Source: Chitinivibrionales bacterium
Lineage (GTDB): Bacteria > Fibrobacterota > Chitinivibrionia > Chitinivibrionales > WJKA01
Length of the DNA stretch: 64,000 bases
NCBI GenBank assembly: GCA_014728215.1
Contig: WJLZ01000044.1
Coordinates: forward strand, 1 to 64,000
Direction: 5' to 3'
Made by a program: the position numbers and the translations under genes. Shown piece by piece: positions 8,074 to 17,815 of the stretch (the stretch's first letter is position 1; the number at the start of each line of letters is the position of its first letter). The notes under the pieces were generated by a model. The model worked only from the letters and a program-made list of their open reading frames with translations. It was not told where the DNA came from and did not search any database.

Positions 8074-9142
8074 CGGGGGCCTCCGGTCTGTTTTTAACGG
8101 TCGCTATGATCGAATCACCCCGGCCCAGGGAGGTCATGCCGCTTGTCAGAAGGACATTGCCCACATCGAGGCCGTTAATTATCTCGACATTGTTCCCCGA
8201 GTTTCTGCCAAGGGTGACAAAACGGACCGTTGCTTTTCCGTGGGAGTTCACAAAAACAGCATCCTTGCGGTCTTTTTCGACTACCGCGCCCGAGGGCGCC
8301 AGGATCACCGAGTCCTCGCTTTGGGTATGAATAGTCACCCGCACCGACATGCCCGATTTGATTTTCCGGTCGCGGGTATTGTTCCAGACAATTTCCACAG
8401 GATAGGAGCCGGTTGCAGGATCGCTTCCTGCAGCAATGGCGGTTACTTTTCCGGCACACAGTGTATCGCCGATTGCCGGTACCAGGATATCTGCCCGGGC
8501 GCCGGTTTTGAGAAGACCTATTTCAAGCTCACCTACCGGGACCGTTGTTTTAAGCGAAGAGATATTCACAATCCGCGCTACCGGGGTACCGGCAGCAAGG
8601 TAATTGCCCGTTTCAACCGATGCATCCCTATGGGCGATATAGCCGGCAATGGATGCGATAATTCTGCAGTCGTTATATACCTTTTGAGCAGATTCGAGCG
8701 CAGCCTGTGCAGTGGTCATCTGGGCCTGCGCACCGGTCAATTCACCTTCCGATGCATTTCCTTCATCGTAGAGTTTCTGTATTACCCGAAGGTTCATTTC
8801 TGCAGCTTCACGCGCCTTCTTTGCTTGTTCGTATCCAGCTTTCTGCACCGATTCTTCGACCTGCACAAGGAGCTGTCCTTTTTTGACATACTGGCCCAGT
8901 CTGAACTGAACGCTCCGGATTTTCCCCCGGGTTTCCGCAACGACAGTGGCTTCCCGGATCCCCTGGGCAACACCGGAGGCGCTGATTATTTTCGACAATG
9001 TCGATTTGGAGACAACAATCGCTTCAACCGGTGTCGGCGCTTTGACTTCGGTTTGAGTGTCCTCCCTTTTCTTATCCTTGGGCGACCGGCAGCCGCATGC
9101 AAAGACCAGACCTGCAAGTGCGAGTACGCGCAATTTATTCAT
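8060..9142 (-). CDS. Periplasmic adaptor (membrane fusion) lipoprotein of RND pump
   Basis: A HlyD/AcrA-type adaptor that links the inner-membrane pump to TolC. I place the start at 9142 rather than 19 codons upstream. ATG there is preceded by CTGGAGG with 7-nt spacing and opens a lipoprotein signal (MNKLRVLALAGLVFACGC). Order: signal and linker to ~45, first half of the lipoyl/barrel-sandwich hybrid (~50-85; GKIRSVQFRLGQYVKKGQLL), alpha-hairpin (~85-150), second lipoyl half (~155-185), beta-barrel and membrane-proximal domains. The start codon overlaps the TolC stop as ATGA, and the 3' end overlaps the permease by 14 bp. This is strong evidence for one co-translated operon. Confidence 0.93.
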   Translation of the reverse strand: MNKLRVLALAGLVFACGCRSPKDKKREDTQTEVKAPTPVEAIVVSKSTLSKIISASGVAQGIREATVVAETRGKIRSVQFRLGQYVKKGQLLVQVEESVQKAGYEQAKKAREAAEMNLRVIQKLYDEGNASEGELTGAQAQMTTAQAALESAQKVYNDCRIIASIAGYIAHRDASVETGNYLAAGTPVARIVNISSLKTTVPVGELEIGLLKTGARADILVPAIGDTLCAGKVTAIAAGSDPATGSYPVEIVWNNTRDRKIKSGMSVRVTIHTQSEDSVILAPSGAVVEKDRKDAVFVNSHGKATVRFVTLGRNSGNNVEIINGLDVGNVLLTSGMTSLGRGDSIIATVKNRPEAPDEHR

Positions 9143-10530
9143 TGGTATACCTCCAGTTTCCCGACAGTTTTTTGATATTCCGATTCGAGTAAGAGACATT
9201 CGAATAATTTCTGTATATAACCGATCCGGGCCATTCGTGCGCCCACAGCGACTTCAAGAAGCTGTGACTGATTGACCAGACCGCCGTCATAGCGGGCCTG
9301 CATGATTTCGAGATTTTTAGCCATGAGTTCATGCTGCTTTTTTGCCGCAGCGACCGATTTGTATGAAGCCTGATAGAAGTAATGTATTCGCTTGAGATTG
9401 AGTTCGAACTGATTGGCGCTGTGCTCCTTGTCGACAAGCGCTTTCATATATTCATAGCTGCTTTTCCGGTAATTGGTCGAATTACGGAACCCGCCGAAAA
9501 TTGGAACGCTGAGTGAAACACCGGCAGTCCATCCTTTGCGTTCTTCCTGAAGGACAAGGTCATCGTTATCCGAAAGATAATAGGGCCACGAATAGGAGCC
9601 GAAAGCATTTATTTTCGGAAAAAAGGATGATGCCGCGATTCTTTTGTAGCCCAGAGCGGCACGAGTGTGCGATTCGATCGCTTTGAATTGCGGATTATTT
9701 TCAACCGTCCCTTCGGCCTCAACAGGACCCCGGACATACCACTGCTCGAACACCTGAAGCGGCTGGAGCGTAATCGAGGTGTCTGCTTTTTCGACCGGGA
9801 CTCCCATAGTTGAATAGAGTGAATAGACTGCGATCTTTTCTACAGCCAGGGCCTGGAGAAGCGCGCTCTCCTTTTCGGCAACTTCAGCTTCCCATTGAAG
9901 GATATCTGTTTTAGGAACCGCCCCGCCTTCATACCTCGTTTGTGCCTTGGCCAGGTTCTGTGTCGCCCATGAGTAATCCTGGTGAGTCACAATGGTCATT
10001 TCCCGCGCCGCAAGGACATCAAAATAGGCTTTCCGGGCATTATAGATAACCTCCTGCCGAAGCGCTTCCTGCTGAAACTCGATTGCAGATTTGGTGTGCT
10101 TCGCTATATTGATCGCGATTATTTCGGCACCACCGTTGGTGATCGGCTGATTGACTGTAAATTCATGGGAAACAGTTGTCACATGCATCTTACTGGATTC
10201 ATAATCGATTTCTTCAGCTTCTATACCCGTGCCGGAAAAAATGTCCGACATGCCTTCAAAGCTTTCAAACATGGCATTCGAGGCGTCAACCATATCCTGG
10301 TCCATTTGGGTATAATTCAAACCGTAATCCAATGATGGCAAATAATTTGAAACGGCATTCCGCTTTTCCCATTCCCGGGCCTGTTCTTCGAAATGCTGTG
10401 ATCGCATTTCATAGCTTATCGACGATGCTCTGGATTCGGCGTCGGTGAGTGTTATAAGCTCTGCCTGCGCATTCGGGACTGCGATACAAGCGCTCACTGC
10501 AAGAAACATTATTTTTGTTTTCACGGTCAT
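9139..10530 (-). CDS. TolC-family outer-membrane efflux channel
   Basis: A 463-residue protein with a Sec signal peptide ending in AQA (residue ~23), then two repeats of the outer-membrane efflux protein fold rich in Ala/Glu coiled coils (e.g. ARKAYFDVLAAREM; RYEGGAVPKTDILQWEAEVA and its repeat RYDGGLVNQSQLLEVAVGARM). Such proteins form a trimeric outer-membrane barrel with a long periplasmic tunnel. The start ATG has AAGGAAT directly upstream. It lies first of the three pump genes and its stop overlaps the adaptor start. A 150-bp gap separates it from two envelope proteins upstream on the same strand, which are probably in the same transcript. Confidence 0.93.
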   Translation of the reverse strand: MTVKTKIMFLAVSACIAVPNAQAELITLTDAESRASSISYEMRSQHFEEQAREWEKRNAVSNYLPSLDYGLNYTQMDQDMVDASNAMFESFEGMSDIFSGTGIEAEEIDYESSKMHVTTVSHEFTVNQPITNGGAEIIAINIAKHTKSAIEFQQEALRQEVIYNARKAYFDVLAAREMTIVTHQDYSWATQNLAKAQTRYEGGAVPKTDILQWEAEVAEKESALLQALAVEKIAVYSLYSTMGVPVEKADTSITLQPLQVFEQWYVRGPVEAEGTVENNPQFKAIESHTRAALGYKRIAASSFFPKINAFGSYSWPYYLSDNDDLVLQEERKGWTAGVSLSVPIFGGFRNSTNYRKSSYEYMKALVDKEHSANQFELNLKRIHYFYQASYKSVAAAKKQHELMAKNLEIMQARYDGGLVNQSQLLEVAVGARMARIGYIQKLFECLLLESEYQKTVGKLEVYQ

Positions 10531-10680
10531 ATTCCTTTTTTTACCGATGATTTTTTAAATCACCAATCATTACACCATCCATACTATTTATCTGTATCAC
10601 GCATTCCATTGAACATCGCTTGGACATCTATTATCCTCTTTCCAGGCCTTCAACCATCTTTCAATCCTCAACTATTCTTC

Positions 10681-11562
10681 CTATCCCAACGTTCCGAACA
10701 TGATCTTTGCCTGGAGGCCCGGGTTGACACTGAAAAAATCGGATGATCTGCGTTCGAATCCCTTGGATGAGAAAAAGAAAGGCAGAGCCATATCCATGCC
10801 GATGTGGACCAGCGGAAAGAATGAATAGGTGAATCCTCCGTGAATTTCCATGGAGAAAAACCGGGCTTTGGCTTTCTGAGCTTCGTCATCGTCGATTTCA
10901 TTTTCGAAATTGGTCCGTTCACTCAGGGAATATTTGACTGCATTCAGGGTAATCGAGCCGCTTCCGAGATAGGTTCCGGCGGTGTAATTGAGCTTATCGA
11001 TGACCCACGCTTTTTCGATGAGGAATCCGCCGTATTGTATTTCAATTTCCAGGTCGACCGCCGAATCCTGGTAGGCGTTTTTGCTGGGGAAAAACAGTAT
11101 TCCCTCCATGCCACCTCCTCCAAGGCGGAGACCATTGCCGAGACCGCCATAGCCTTTTCCGCCCTGCATGAATACCGGTTCGAAATAGTCGTTGATACTG
11201 AACGTGTAATGGCGCAGGAGGTCATCGGTTTCGATTACCTCATTGATCGGGTCCATGGAGAGAGCAAAGGCGCCAAAGCACGGTCCACCACTGCCGCCCC
11301 ATCCTTTCTCCCGTAAACGGCCAAGGCCCCGACGTAACCCTTTCCGCTCGTCATCGCGACAGGATTTCCTGAATATGTATACCGTATCCTTGTTCTCTTC
11401 AATAACCGTGATTCCGCCACTGTCACCTTTGTCGATAGTTATGTGGACCTTGCCCGCTTTGTCCTTTTCGGTTTCTATTGTCGCACAATCCTGAGCATTC
11501 ATTGCACCTGCAAAGAAGATAATGCTCAAAAGTAATGTGGGGATATACATTTGTTGTACCAT
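10681..11562 (-). CDS. Secreted envelope protein, paralogue of the next gene upstream
   Basis: I do not recognise a named family. The 293-residue protein has a signal peptide (cleavage near MNAQ, residue ~23), a short charged Arg-rich segment (~65-85) and then alternating-hydrophobic beta-strand sequence to the C-terminus, like an outer-membrane beta-barrel. Blocks YGGFLIEKAW, GLGNGLRLGGGGMEG and VNPGLQAKIMFG match blocks in the 11641-12576 product (YGGFTAEKAF, QLDNGFRSGGGLWAG, VSPGIRLKFIFG), so the two are diverged duplicates. AAGGAGG lies 4 nt before the ATG at 11562. It lies between its paralogue and tolC on the same strand and may accompany the efflux pump. Confidence 0.7.
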   Translation of the reverse strand: MVQQMYIPTLLLSIIFFAGAMNAQDCATIETEKDKAGKVHITIDKGDSGGITVIEENKDTVYIFRKSCRDDERKGLRRGLGRLREKGWGGSGGPCFGAFALSMDPINEVIETDDLLRHYTFSINDYFEPVFMQGGKGYGGLGNGLRLGGGGMEGILFFPSKNAYQDSAVDLEIEIQYGGFLIEKAWVIDKLNYTAGTYLGSGSITLNAVKYSLSERTNFENEIDDDEAQKAKARFFSMEIHGGFTYSFFPLVHIGMDMALPFFFSSKGFERRSSDFFSVNPGLQAKIMFGTLG

Positions 11563-11640
11563 AATACCTCCTTGAATAAAACTATTTCCGAATTGTTATT
11601 ATAACCACGTTAGCGCTCGTCAAACTGTCCATCTTTTTCC

Positions 11641-12576
11641 CTAATCACAGTAATCTTTTCCAAATATGAATTTCAATCTGATACCGGGAGAGACCAGCAT
11701 GAAATCGCCGAATCCCGTGCCGGTGACAAATCCGTTGGGCGAATAGGTGAACAGAAGAATACCGTCAACCCCGAGCTTGAATAGGGGAGCCAACTCAACC
11801 ATTATACCGGTGTGAAGATCCCATGCGATAAAGGGTGCAACTGCAACCGAGTTGTTTTTCTTTGTCCAGTCAAGAGAATCTTCATCGACACTGGCGAAAA
11901 TGTCATCGAACTTTCTGATCTGTTTATGAAAAATGTAGGCGCCACCGCCGATCATACCACCGACATTAACCGTCCAGGGGTAGAAGGAGAATGCTTTCTC
12001 TGCTGTAAAACCTCCATAGGCGGGGATCACCCGCAGGGTTGTGATAGCATTATACCGGTGTGTCGTGTCCCCGGTCGAATCGGTGAGTGTGTGAATGAAT
12101 TCATCACTGTCATAGTGTTTGTATCCTGCCCACAACCCGCCGCCGGATCTGAAACCATTGTCAAGCTGGGCATAACCGTTGAACCCGAGCATGAATATGC
12201 TGTTGTTTTCAAAAGGAAAATCCCGCAGAACAAGATCGTTTTCATATTTCCGGACCTTTTCCAGAAAATCCCGGCTCAACCGGATTACCTGAGGAGCAAA
12301 ACCACCGGATCCCGAGATTCTGCACCTTCTCCGTTCTTCACAGCACTCATGAACCATGGCGCGGGCGACCACTTTTCGTTCCCGCAGGACTTCCTCTTCA
12401 TACTCCTGCTCTTCCAGGACAGCCTCTCCGGCTTCTTCCTCGGCCTCCAAAACAGCTTCAATTGCATCCTCCGCAGCTTCATCCATCTCATTATCACTTT
12501 CCTGACCCTGCAATGGAAATAGCGCGCAGAGTATCACAGTGATGCAAAAGACTGGGGGGTACATTTTTAGAACCAT
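11641..12576 (-). CDS. Secreted envelope protein with acidic N-terminal segment, first gene of the pump operon
   Basis: The start is set at 12576 (AAGGAGG, 6-nt spacing) rather than 25 codons upstream; the product of ~311 residues then begins with a clean signal peptide ending near LQGQ. Next comes a very acidic helix-forming stretch (~25-60, nearly all Glu/Asp/Ala), a Cys/Arg-rich patch (CCEERRRC), and a beta-strand-rich domain shared with the 10681-11562 product. No named family is recognised; an outer-membrane barrel is the best guess. The promoter at 12654-12682 lies just upstream, making this the leading gene of a probable five-gene operon that ends in the RND permease. Confidence 0.7.
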   Translation of the reverse strand: MVLKMYPPVFCITVILCALFPLQGQESDNEMDEAAEDAIEAVLEAEEEAGEAVLEEQEYEEEVLRERKVVARAMVHECCEERRRCRISGSGGFAPQVIRLSRDFLEKVRKYENDLVLRDFPFENNSIFMLGFNGYAQLDNGFRSGGGLWAGYKHYDSDEFIHTLTDSTGDTTHRYNAITTLRVIPAYGGFTAEKAFSFYPWTVNVGGMIGGGAYIFHKQIRKFDDIFASVDEDSLDWTKKNNSVAVAPFIAWDLHTGIMVELAPLFKLGVDGILLFTYSPNGFVTGTGFGDFMLVSPGIRLKFIFGKDYCD

Positions 12577-12653
12577 ACAAATCCTCCTTGTTGATTTTGG
12601 ATGTACCTGTGATTGCAAGCTCTGTGCCAGAGAAATGAGATTAAAAAACACCG

Positions 12654-12682
12654 ATTCTATGCAAACAAGGGGATTTCAACAA
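12654..12682 (-). promoter_or_regulatory. Sigma-70-type promoter for the envelope/RND operon
   Basis: On the minus strand TTGTTG, a 17-nt spacer and TAGAAT lie about 75 nt upstream of the ATG at 12576. Predicted by eye only. Confidence 0.4.
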
Positions 12683-12797
12683 GAAGGACGTCAACAAATG
12701 AAGGGGAGGATATGTATTAGATATATCGATTTTATATGGTGAGGCTGAGGCTGAGGGTGAGTAAAATACTGACTTTTAACTTTCGCCCCTCTTTTGA

Positions 12798-13871
12798 TCA
12801 ACCATACAACAGCTTTTTGGCGTCTTCGATAATTTCGGTCACTTTCAGGCCGTTGGGGCAGCGGGATTGGCATTCGCCGCAGCCGATACAGTTGTTCAGC
12901 TTGAGGTCGTCTTCGAACTGTTTCTTCTGAAAAGAGTCCCGGGCTTGATCGAGACCCATATATTTGAGTGCATTGTAGTATGAAAGACACGCCCCCACAT
13001 TGATATTCTGAGGGCAGGGTTGACAATAACCACAGGAGGTGCAGAAAGGTTCGGAAGCATCGATTAACTGATTGACTTCGGCGAGAATGTCGTCGATGCT
13101 GTCGTTTTCTTTGAGGCACTGATCGTGGATCTCTCCGGCATACTCGACTTCTTCGGGTGATGAAAACCCTATCAGAAGATGGACTCCCTGAAGGGCCATG
13201 AGATAACGGATTGCCAATTCTTTGAGCCGTGGATGGGCTGCGCAGAGTCCGCCGGCCAGAGGGTTCATCGCTATCACCGGAATACCTCTTGTGCGGCAGT
13301 ATTCAACGGCAGGTATACGTGAGCGGTTGAGTACATTTAATGGAAGGGTAACTGTTTCGAATTTGTCTGTTTCCAGAAATTCGATAATGGTCCGGTTATC
13401 GGCATGGGTGGTAATACCGAGGTGGTCCCACTGGTTTTTCCGTTCCATCACACCGTCGTACCACCCGCCGGGTTTCATGGCTGCATTAAACTGTTCCCGG
13501 GTATGGGTTGTCCACATGTGATAATAATCGAATCGGTCAACTCCCAGCCGGTCGAGTGATTGATCGAAAAGCGTATTGAGCTGTTCCTTTGTTTGAATGC
13601 TGAATCCCTTTGCCCGATTGAATTCACCGATTCCAAGACCGCCGTTTCCAGGAGAGCATTTTGCCGAAACCATAACCCGGTCGCGATAGTCGGGGTGATT
13701 GATCGCTTCACTTACCCACCGTTCGGAATTCTCGTTTTCGCTTTTGTAACAGTAACATGGAGCGGTATCGATATAGTTAAAGCCCGCATCCACAGCGCAC
13801 CGGACCGTATCGATTGCCGATTGCCTGTCTTTGAATCGCATTGCTCCGATGATAATCCTGGCAGGTTTCAT
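12798..13871 (-). CDS. Aldo/keto reductase with C-terminal 2x[4Fe-4S] ferredoxin domain
   Basis: A 357-residue protein: AKR TIM barrel (~1-270; DAGFNYIDTAP with the catalytic Asp, a downstream Tyr, DRVMVSAKC with the Lys, and DYYHMWTTH) joined to a ferredoxin-like tail. The tail holds CTSCGYCQPC and CIGCGECQSRC, two clusters of the CxxCxxC kind. This architecture is common in anaerobes, and the electron partner is presumably another iron-sulphur or flavoprotein. The gene follows the PBP gene by 24 bp on the same strand, with GGAG 10 nt before the ATG, so it is probably the last gene of the 19437-12798 transcript. The substrate is unknown. Confidence 0.92.
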   Translation of the reverse strand: MKPARIIIGAMRFKDRQSAIDTVRCAVDAGFNYIDTAPCYCYKSENENSERWVSEAINHPDYRDRVMVSAKCSPGNGGLGIGEFNRAKGFSIQTKEQLNTLFDQSLDRLGVDRFDYYHMWTTHTREQFNAAMKPGGWYDGVMERKNQWDHLGITTHADNRTIIEFLETDKFETVTLPLNVLNRSRIPAVEYCRTRGIPVIAMNPLAGGLCAAHPRLKELAIRYLMALQGVHLLIGFSSPEEVEYAGEIHDQCLKENDSIDDILAEVNQLIDASEPFCTSCGYCQPCPQNINVGACLSYYNALKYMGLDQARDSFQKKQFEDDLKLNNCIGCGECQSRCPNGLKVTEIIEDAKKLLYG

Positions 13872-13895
13872 AGTTTCATTTCTCCATAATTGACA

Positions 13896-16820
13896 TTAGC
13901 GTTTGTCGCCGAACCTGAACAGCTTCTTGAAGAAGGTTTTGTTTTCGAGCGAGTCCCTGTTCTCCGATGCGAACTGGGTGGTGGAATTTCTCCCGCAATC
14001 CATTTCAGACTGGGGGGTCACTTTTTTCAGATAGCGTTCATATTGCGTATAAAAACCGCCCGGGGCTTTGGTTCCCGCTTTTTTCAAAAGATCCCGGGAA
14101 ACGAATTTGTGAAGCGTTTTGCCGTCCCGCGGACCCGTATACCCGTAATTACATTCTCCGATACAGGCAATGGTGAGGTCCTGTATTTCCGGCTCTTTAG
14201 TGTCCTGTTCCAACTTTGACATGTCAATTCGTACCACCGCATTCCACATGCCATAGTTGGTTCGTTTTTTGCTGATAGCATCGACGTTAAAGGGACGGAT
14301 AACATCATCGGTGGTACCGCTTTTTGCATAATTCGCCAAGGGTGATTCGATATAATAATGCTCGTCGGAATACCTGAAAAACATGGAAAAGAGCCCCGAA
14401 GTATCCGGGACGGGACCATTGTAAGGAACTTCATACTCATCGAGGCCGTCCCATTTATTCGATGTCAACCGTTTGTGCAGGCCCAGATAGGTTGGCCGCA
14501 GGTTGTTGACATCTGCGAATGGGTGATACCGCCGTATCGTGTCGTTGATTCCCATGGTATCGCCATTCACAACAATCTGCTTGATAATCAGGGATGGATG
14601 ACCGGTCGGGTTTTCGATGAGATCGTTGTTGTACAGCATATTGAATAGGTGAAGTTGTTCATAGAGGGTCAGCTCGAGCGTTCCCAGGCCTACCGAATAG
14701 AGGCTGTCGGATACGGGAACTTTCCGCCCATAGGCTTCCATCGAATCGATCCTCACCCCTGCAATCCGGGCGAGTTCTTTATACACCCGAACGCCGGTTA
14801 TATAGTTGAGGTCGAGTTTGTTTTTTATTCTTCCGAATGCATTTATCCGTTGGAAATATTGTACCAAAGGAAGGGCATTCCGGTTGATACCGCCCAGTTT
14901 GTTGAAAAGATTGCGGTTAAGGCGGTAGACTGTCTCCGCGCCGAGAATATTGTTGGAGGTTGCCAGGTGCTCGAAAACATACTGGCATCCTTCAAAGATG
15001 TTCCCATGATTATTGACTTCATAGCCCCGGTTGCGGACCGCACTGTTGGCGAAAATGACACCGACCGGTTTGCCGTTTTTATAATTGAATTCCCTTTTCC
15101 ATGGAACATCTTCGGTAACTTCAACACTGTCGTCCCATTTGCTGTAAGGTTCGAAAATCCCGCAGTCAAAATTGAGGGCATTGAAAATAGGCTTTGCCGT
15201 TGATGACCCGTTGGGGGTGCGATTTTTGAGCAGGCACGCGCAGCGGGAGCCGATTTTGTCCCGGGAATAGTATGCCCTCAGTTCTCCGGTTTTCGAATCC
15301 ATGATCGCATAGGCATAATATTGTCCGTCAACCTTAATCGGCCGCCGGGCATAATAAAAGCAGCTCCGGCGATAGGATGATGGCCCCTTTTTTCTGTACC
15401 GGATATTGGTAACCAGGGTATCGCCGGGTTTGAAGATGGTCGAAAATTCTGAATTGGGTTCCGAAAATTCCTGTTCTTCGGTCATGATCTTTATTAACCG
15501 AAGTGTATCCACAGGCCGTGTTGACCGGGTAATATCTTCGCCGAAACTGCCGACCCGAACATCAGTGGTAATAATCGTATCATTGCCATATCCCCGGGCA
15601 TCGACCATTTCCTGGAGTTCTTTTTGAAGGGGCAGATCGATCGTGAGCTGAATAACCGCGTTTCCCTTTTTTCTGATAAGGGAATTGGGATCGATTATAT
15701 CCATTTCGGGAAGGTCTTTTTCTGCAGCGCCGTTTTTTTCCAGGATTTTCAGCCAGAATTCGTTTGCCAGGTCGACCAGGGCGCCGAAATCCGTATGGAT
15801 GCGCTTTGGTGTTTTGAAATCCAGAGAATCGATCTTTGCCAGAACCGCCTGCTGTTTGGCTTCATCCCAGTTAAGAACCGCGGCCATGCGGTCCATATCG
15901 ATACGGCACTGGTGCCTGATCTTTTCGGGAAGATTCCGTCCCCATTTCACCATACGGGCGAGATAAATACATTCGGCGTCGGTCAGCTCATCCAGCTCCT
16001 TACCCAGCAGTCCCCGGGCGATATCCTTGTATCCGATCAGACCATAATCACTGGTGACACAATGGTTAAGATAGACTTCGAGGATCTCCTCGGCCGAGTA
16101 TTTCTTTCGCAGGGCGGCGGCAAGCTGCAATTCACGGACTTTCCGGTTAACGCTCCGGCTTACAATCCGTCGTCCTTCTTCATCGATATCGGAGATAAAG
16201 AGCTTGGATACCTGCTGGGTTATGGTTGATGTCCCCCGGGGAGTGCGCCATTGGAACCGGGTGAAAAACTCGAAAATCGACCGTAAGCCGGCTCGTACAA
16301 AACTGTCGAATTCAAATCCCCGGTTGTTGGTAAAGAAATTGCCGTCCTCTGCAGCAATGAGCGCGTCGATCAGCGTTTTGGGAAACTCGTCGAATTTGGC
16401 GCGGGTATGATCGGTCTTGATATCCGCGATCTGCCGTTCCATGCGGTCGATAATTTCGATAGTGTTGGAATACTCGTGGATTTCATTTAATTCGGCGATA
16501 ATACTCAGGGATGGATAATCATTAACAAAGACGCCGTCAACCACCCGGAGCGTGTCGCGTGTTTGTGGTGTATCCCGGTCGAAGAGATGATTGGTCGCAT
16601 TTTCCATGGCTTCACCGGTAAGAATGTCCTGCCAGGCGGCGCCATATTTTCTGGAGAGAAGGCCCCGGTTTTCGAGATCGATCAGTTTATCGCCCCAGGT
16701 ATCAAAATAGCGGTTAAATGCATATTTAGCGATGCGATAACCGGGATAGAGCGAGGCGGCAAAAACGCCGACACAAACAGCAAAAACGATAAGAATGCGC
16801 TTTTTAAGATTTTTTTTCAT
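13896..16820 (-). CDS. Bifunctional penicillin-binding protein (GT51 transglycosylase + transpeptidase)
   Basis: A 974-residue class A PBP-like enzyme that polymerises and cross-links peptidoglycan. It has a membrane anchor at ~9-27. The GT51 domain has AAEDGNFF (catalytic Glu near 154), RGTSTITQQVSKL, and RKVRELQLAAALRKKYSAEE with the EEILEVYLN segment. The transpeptidase domain keeps its three motifs: STAK near 540 (active Ser), SNN near 621 and KSGT near 833. Long inserts (~350-520 and at the C-terminus) make it bigger than typical PBP1 proteins. Start and stop overlap the upstream Dus gene as TAATG, so translation is coupled. The acylation site and GT Glu are both present, so I expect an active enzyme. 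Confidence 0.93.
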   Translation of the reverse strand: MKKNLKKRILIVFAVCVGVFAASLYPGYRIAKYAFNRYFDTWGDKLIDLENRGLLSRKYGAAWQDILTGEAMENATNHLFDRDTPQTRDTLRVVDGVFVNDYPSLSIIAELNEIHEYSNTIEIIDRMERQIADIKTDHTRAKFDEFPKTLIDALIAAEDGNFFTNNRGFEFDSFVRAGLRSIFEFFTRFQWRTPRGTSTITQQVSKLFISDIDEEGRRIVSRSVNRKVRELQLAAALRKKYSAEEILEVYLNHCVTSDYGLIGYKDIARGLLGKELDELTDAECIYLARMVKWGRNLPEKIRHQCRIDMDRMAAVLNWDEAKQQAVLAKIDSLDFKTPKRIHTDFGALVDLANEFWLKILEKNGAAEKDLPEMDIIDPNSLIRKKGNAVIQLTIDLPLQKELQEMVDARGYGNDTIITTDVRVGSFGEDITRSTRPVDTLRLIKIMTEEQEFSEPNSEFSTIFKPGDTLVTNIRYRKKGPSSYRRSCFYYARRPIKVDGQYYAYAIMDSKTGELRAYYSRDKIGSRCACLLKNRTPNGSSTAKPIFNALNFDCGIFEPYSKWDDSVEVTEDVPWKREFNYKNGKPVGVIFANSAVRNRGYEVNNHGNIFEGCQYVFEHLATSNNILGAETVYRLNRNLFNKLGGINRNALPLVQYFQRINAFGRIKNKLDLNYITGVRVYKELARIAGVRIDSMEAYGRKVPVSDSLYSVGLGTLELTLYEQLHLFNMLYNNDLIENPTGHPSLIIKQIVVNGDTMGINDTIRRYHPFADVNNLRPTYLGLHKRLTSNKWDGLDEYEVPYNGPVPDTSGLFSMFFRYSDEHYYIESPLANYAKSGTTDDVIRPFNVDAISKKRTNYGMWNAVVRIDMSKLEQDTKEPEIQDLTIACIGECNYGYTGPRDGKTLHKFVSRDLLKKAGTKAPGGFYTQYERYLKKVTPQSEMDCGRNSTTQFASENRDSLENKTFFKKLFRFGDKR

Positions 16821-17815
16821 TATATGCCCATTACTGTCGGTGATAAACAGGTTTCGGGACCTCGCTTAAGAAAGGCCGAAGCATTCGAACGCATCTCTTC
16901 AAGCGATTTTGCGGGTTGGATTTTCCGAAACAGTTCATGGCCAAACATAAAATTACGTGCAAAATAGGTAGAAAATTCTTTGATTTTGCCGCCGGCCTTT
17001 TCCGGCGGAAAATCTTCCAGTACATAATCAAAAAATCGTGTCCATACCCCATGAAAGTCAATAGAAAGGGGGGACAAGTTTTTTTGGGCAAAAATCCAGG
17101 GGCGCACCACCGCCATCCTGCCGATCATAATCCCTTTGACATCCGAAAAAAGATCGCTTCGTTCAAGGGCAATACGGGGTGACATAATATCTCCATTGGC
17201 GATGACCGGGATGGCAATCGATGATGCCGCTTTGGAGAAGAATTCCCACCGGGCCCGGCGCTTGAGCTTTTCGTTGGTAAAACGGGGGTGCAAAAAAAGT
17301 GCATCGACACCACAGTTTTCAATGATTTTGATCCGGGCAAAAAACTCCTTTTCCCACTGGGGGGAATTACCGCCGAGCCGGCATTTGACACTTAAGGGGC
17401 CTTTCCACAGAGTCCGGAGTTTTCGCAGTGTTTTCTCCAACCGCTTCCGGTCGGCGAAAAGAGCGGCCCCGCCACCCCACCGGGTGATTTCCGGTGCGCT
17501 GCAGCCGCAATTCAGATCGACAGCATCAGGAGAACCTGCAGCCAGATTACCCAAAGCAGCATCAAAATCTTCTTCACCATTACAGACCAGTTGATAAAAA
17601 ACCGTGCCTTCATTCTCCCGCCGGCGGGTAAAGGGAGAAACTGATATCTTTTCATGAACAAGCGACCTGACCGAAAGCATTTCGGTGAAAAGGGCGCCGT
17701 ATCCCTTGAAATCGGCCATCAGCCGCCTGAATGCAGAGTGCGTAATTCCCGCCATGGGCGCACAGAAAAGAGGCGGGTCGATAGTCAGATTTCCAATATT
17801 CAAAGGCGTCTGCAT
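16820..17815 (-). CDS. dus: tRNA-dihydrouridine synthase
   Basis: A 331-residue FMN-dependent enzyme that reduces uridines in tRNA D-loops. Motifs: CAPMAGITHSAFR at the N-terminus (FMN site), DLNCGCSAPEITRWGGGAAL with the catalytic Cys around residue 98, VKCRLGG, LFLHPR, IPVIANGDI and GIMIGRMAV (phosphate binding), and the helical RNA-binding C-terminus. It is sandwiched between the EEP-family gene and the PBP gene with 1-base TAATG overlaps at both ends. I cannot assign the A, B or C subfamily with confidence, so the symbol stays generic. Confidence 0.93.
   Translation of the reverse strand: MQTPLNIGNLTIDPPLFCAPMAGITHSAFRRLMADFKGYGALFTEMLSVRSLVHEKISVSPFTRRRENEGTVFYQLVCNGEEDFDAALGNLAAGSPDAVDLNCGCSAPEITRWGGGAALFADRKRLEKTLRKLRTLWKGPLSVKCRLGGNSPQWEKEFFARIKIIENCGVDALFLHPRFTNEKLKRRARWEFFSKAASSIAIPVIANGDIMSPRIALERSDLFSDVKGIMIGRMAVVRPWIFAQKNLSPLSIDFHGVWTRFFDYVLEDFPPEKAGGKIKEFSTYFARNFMFGHELFRKIQPAKSLEEMRSNASAFLKRGPETCLSPTVMGI

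Noticed and set aside
7877-9175. Long plus-strand ORF (432 codons) opposite the RND permease and adaptor
   Set aside because: Antisense shadow of two well-supported genes; Arg/His/Phe-rich composition typical of reverse-frame reading.
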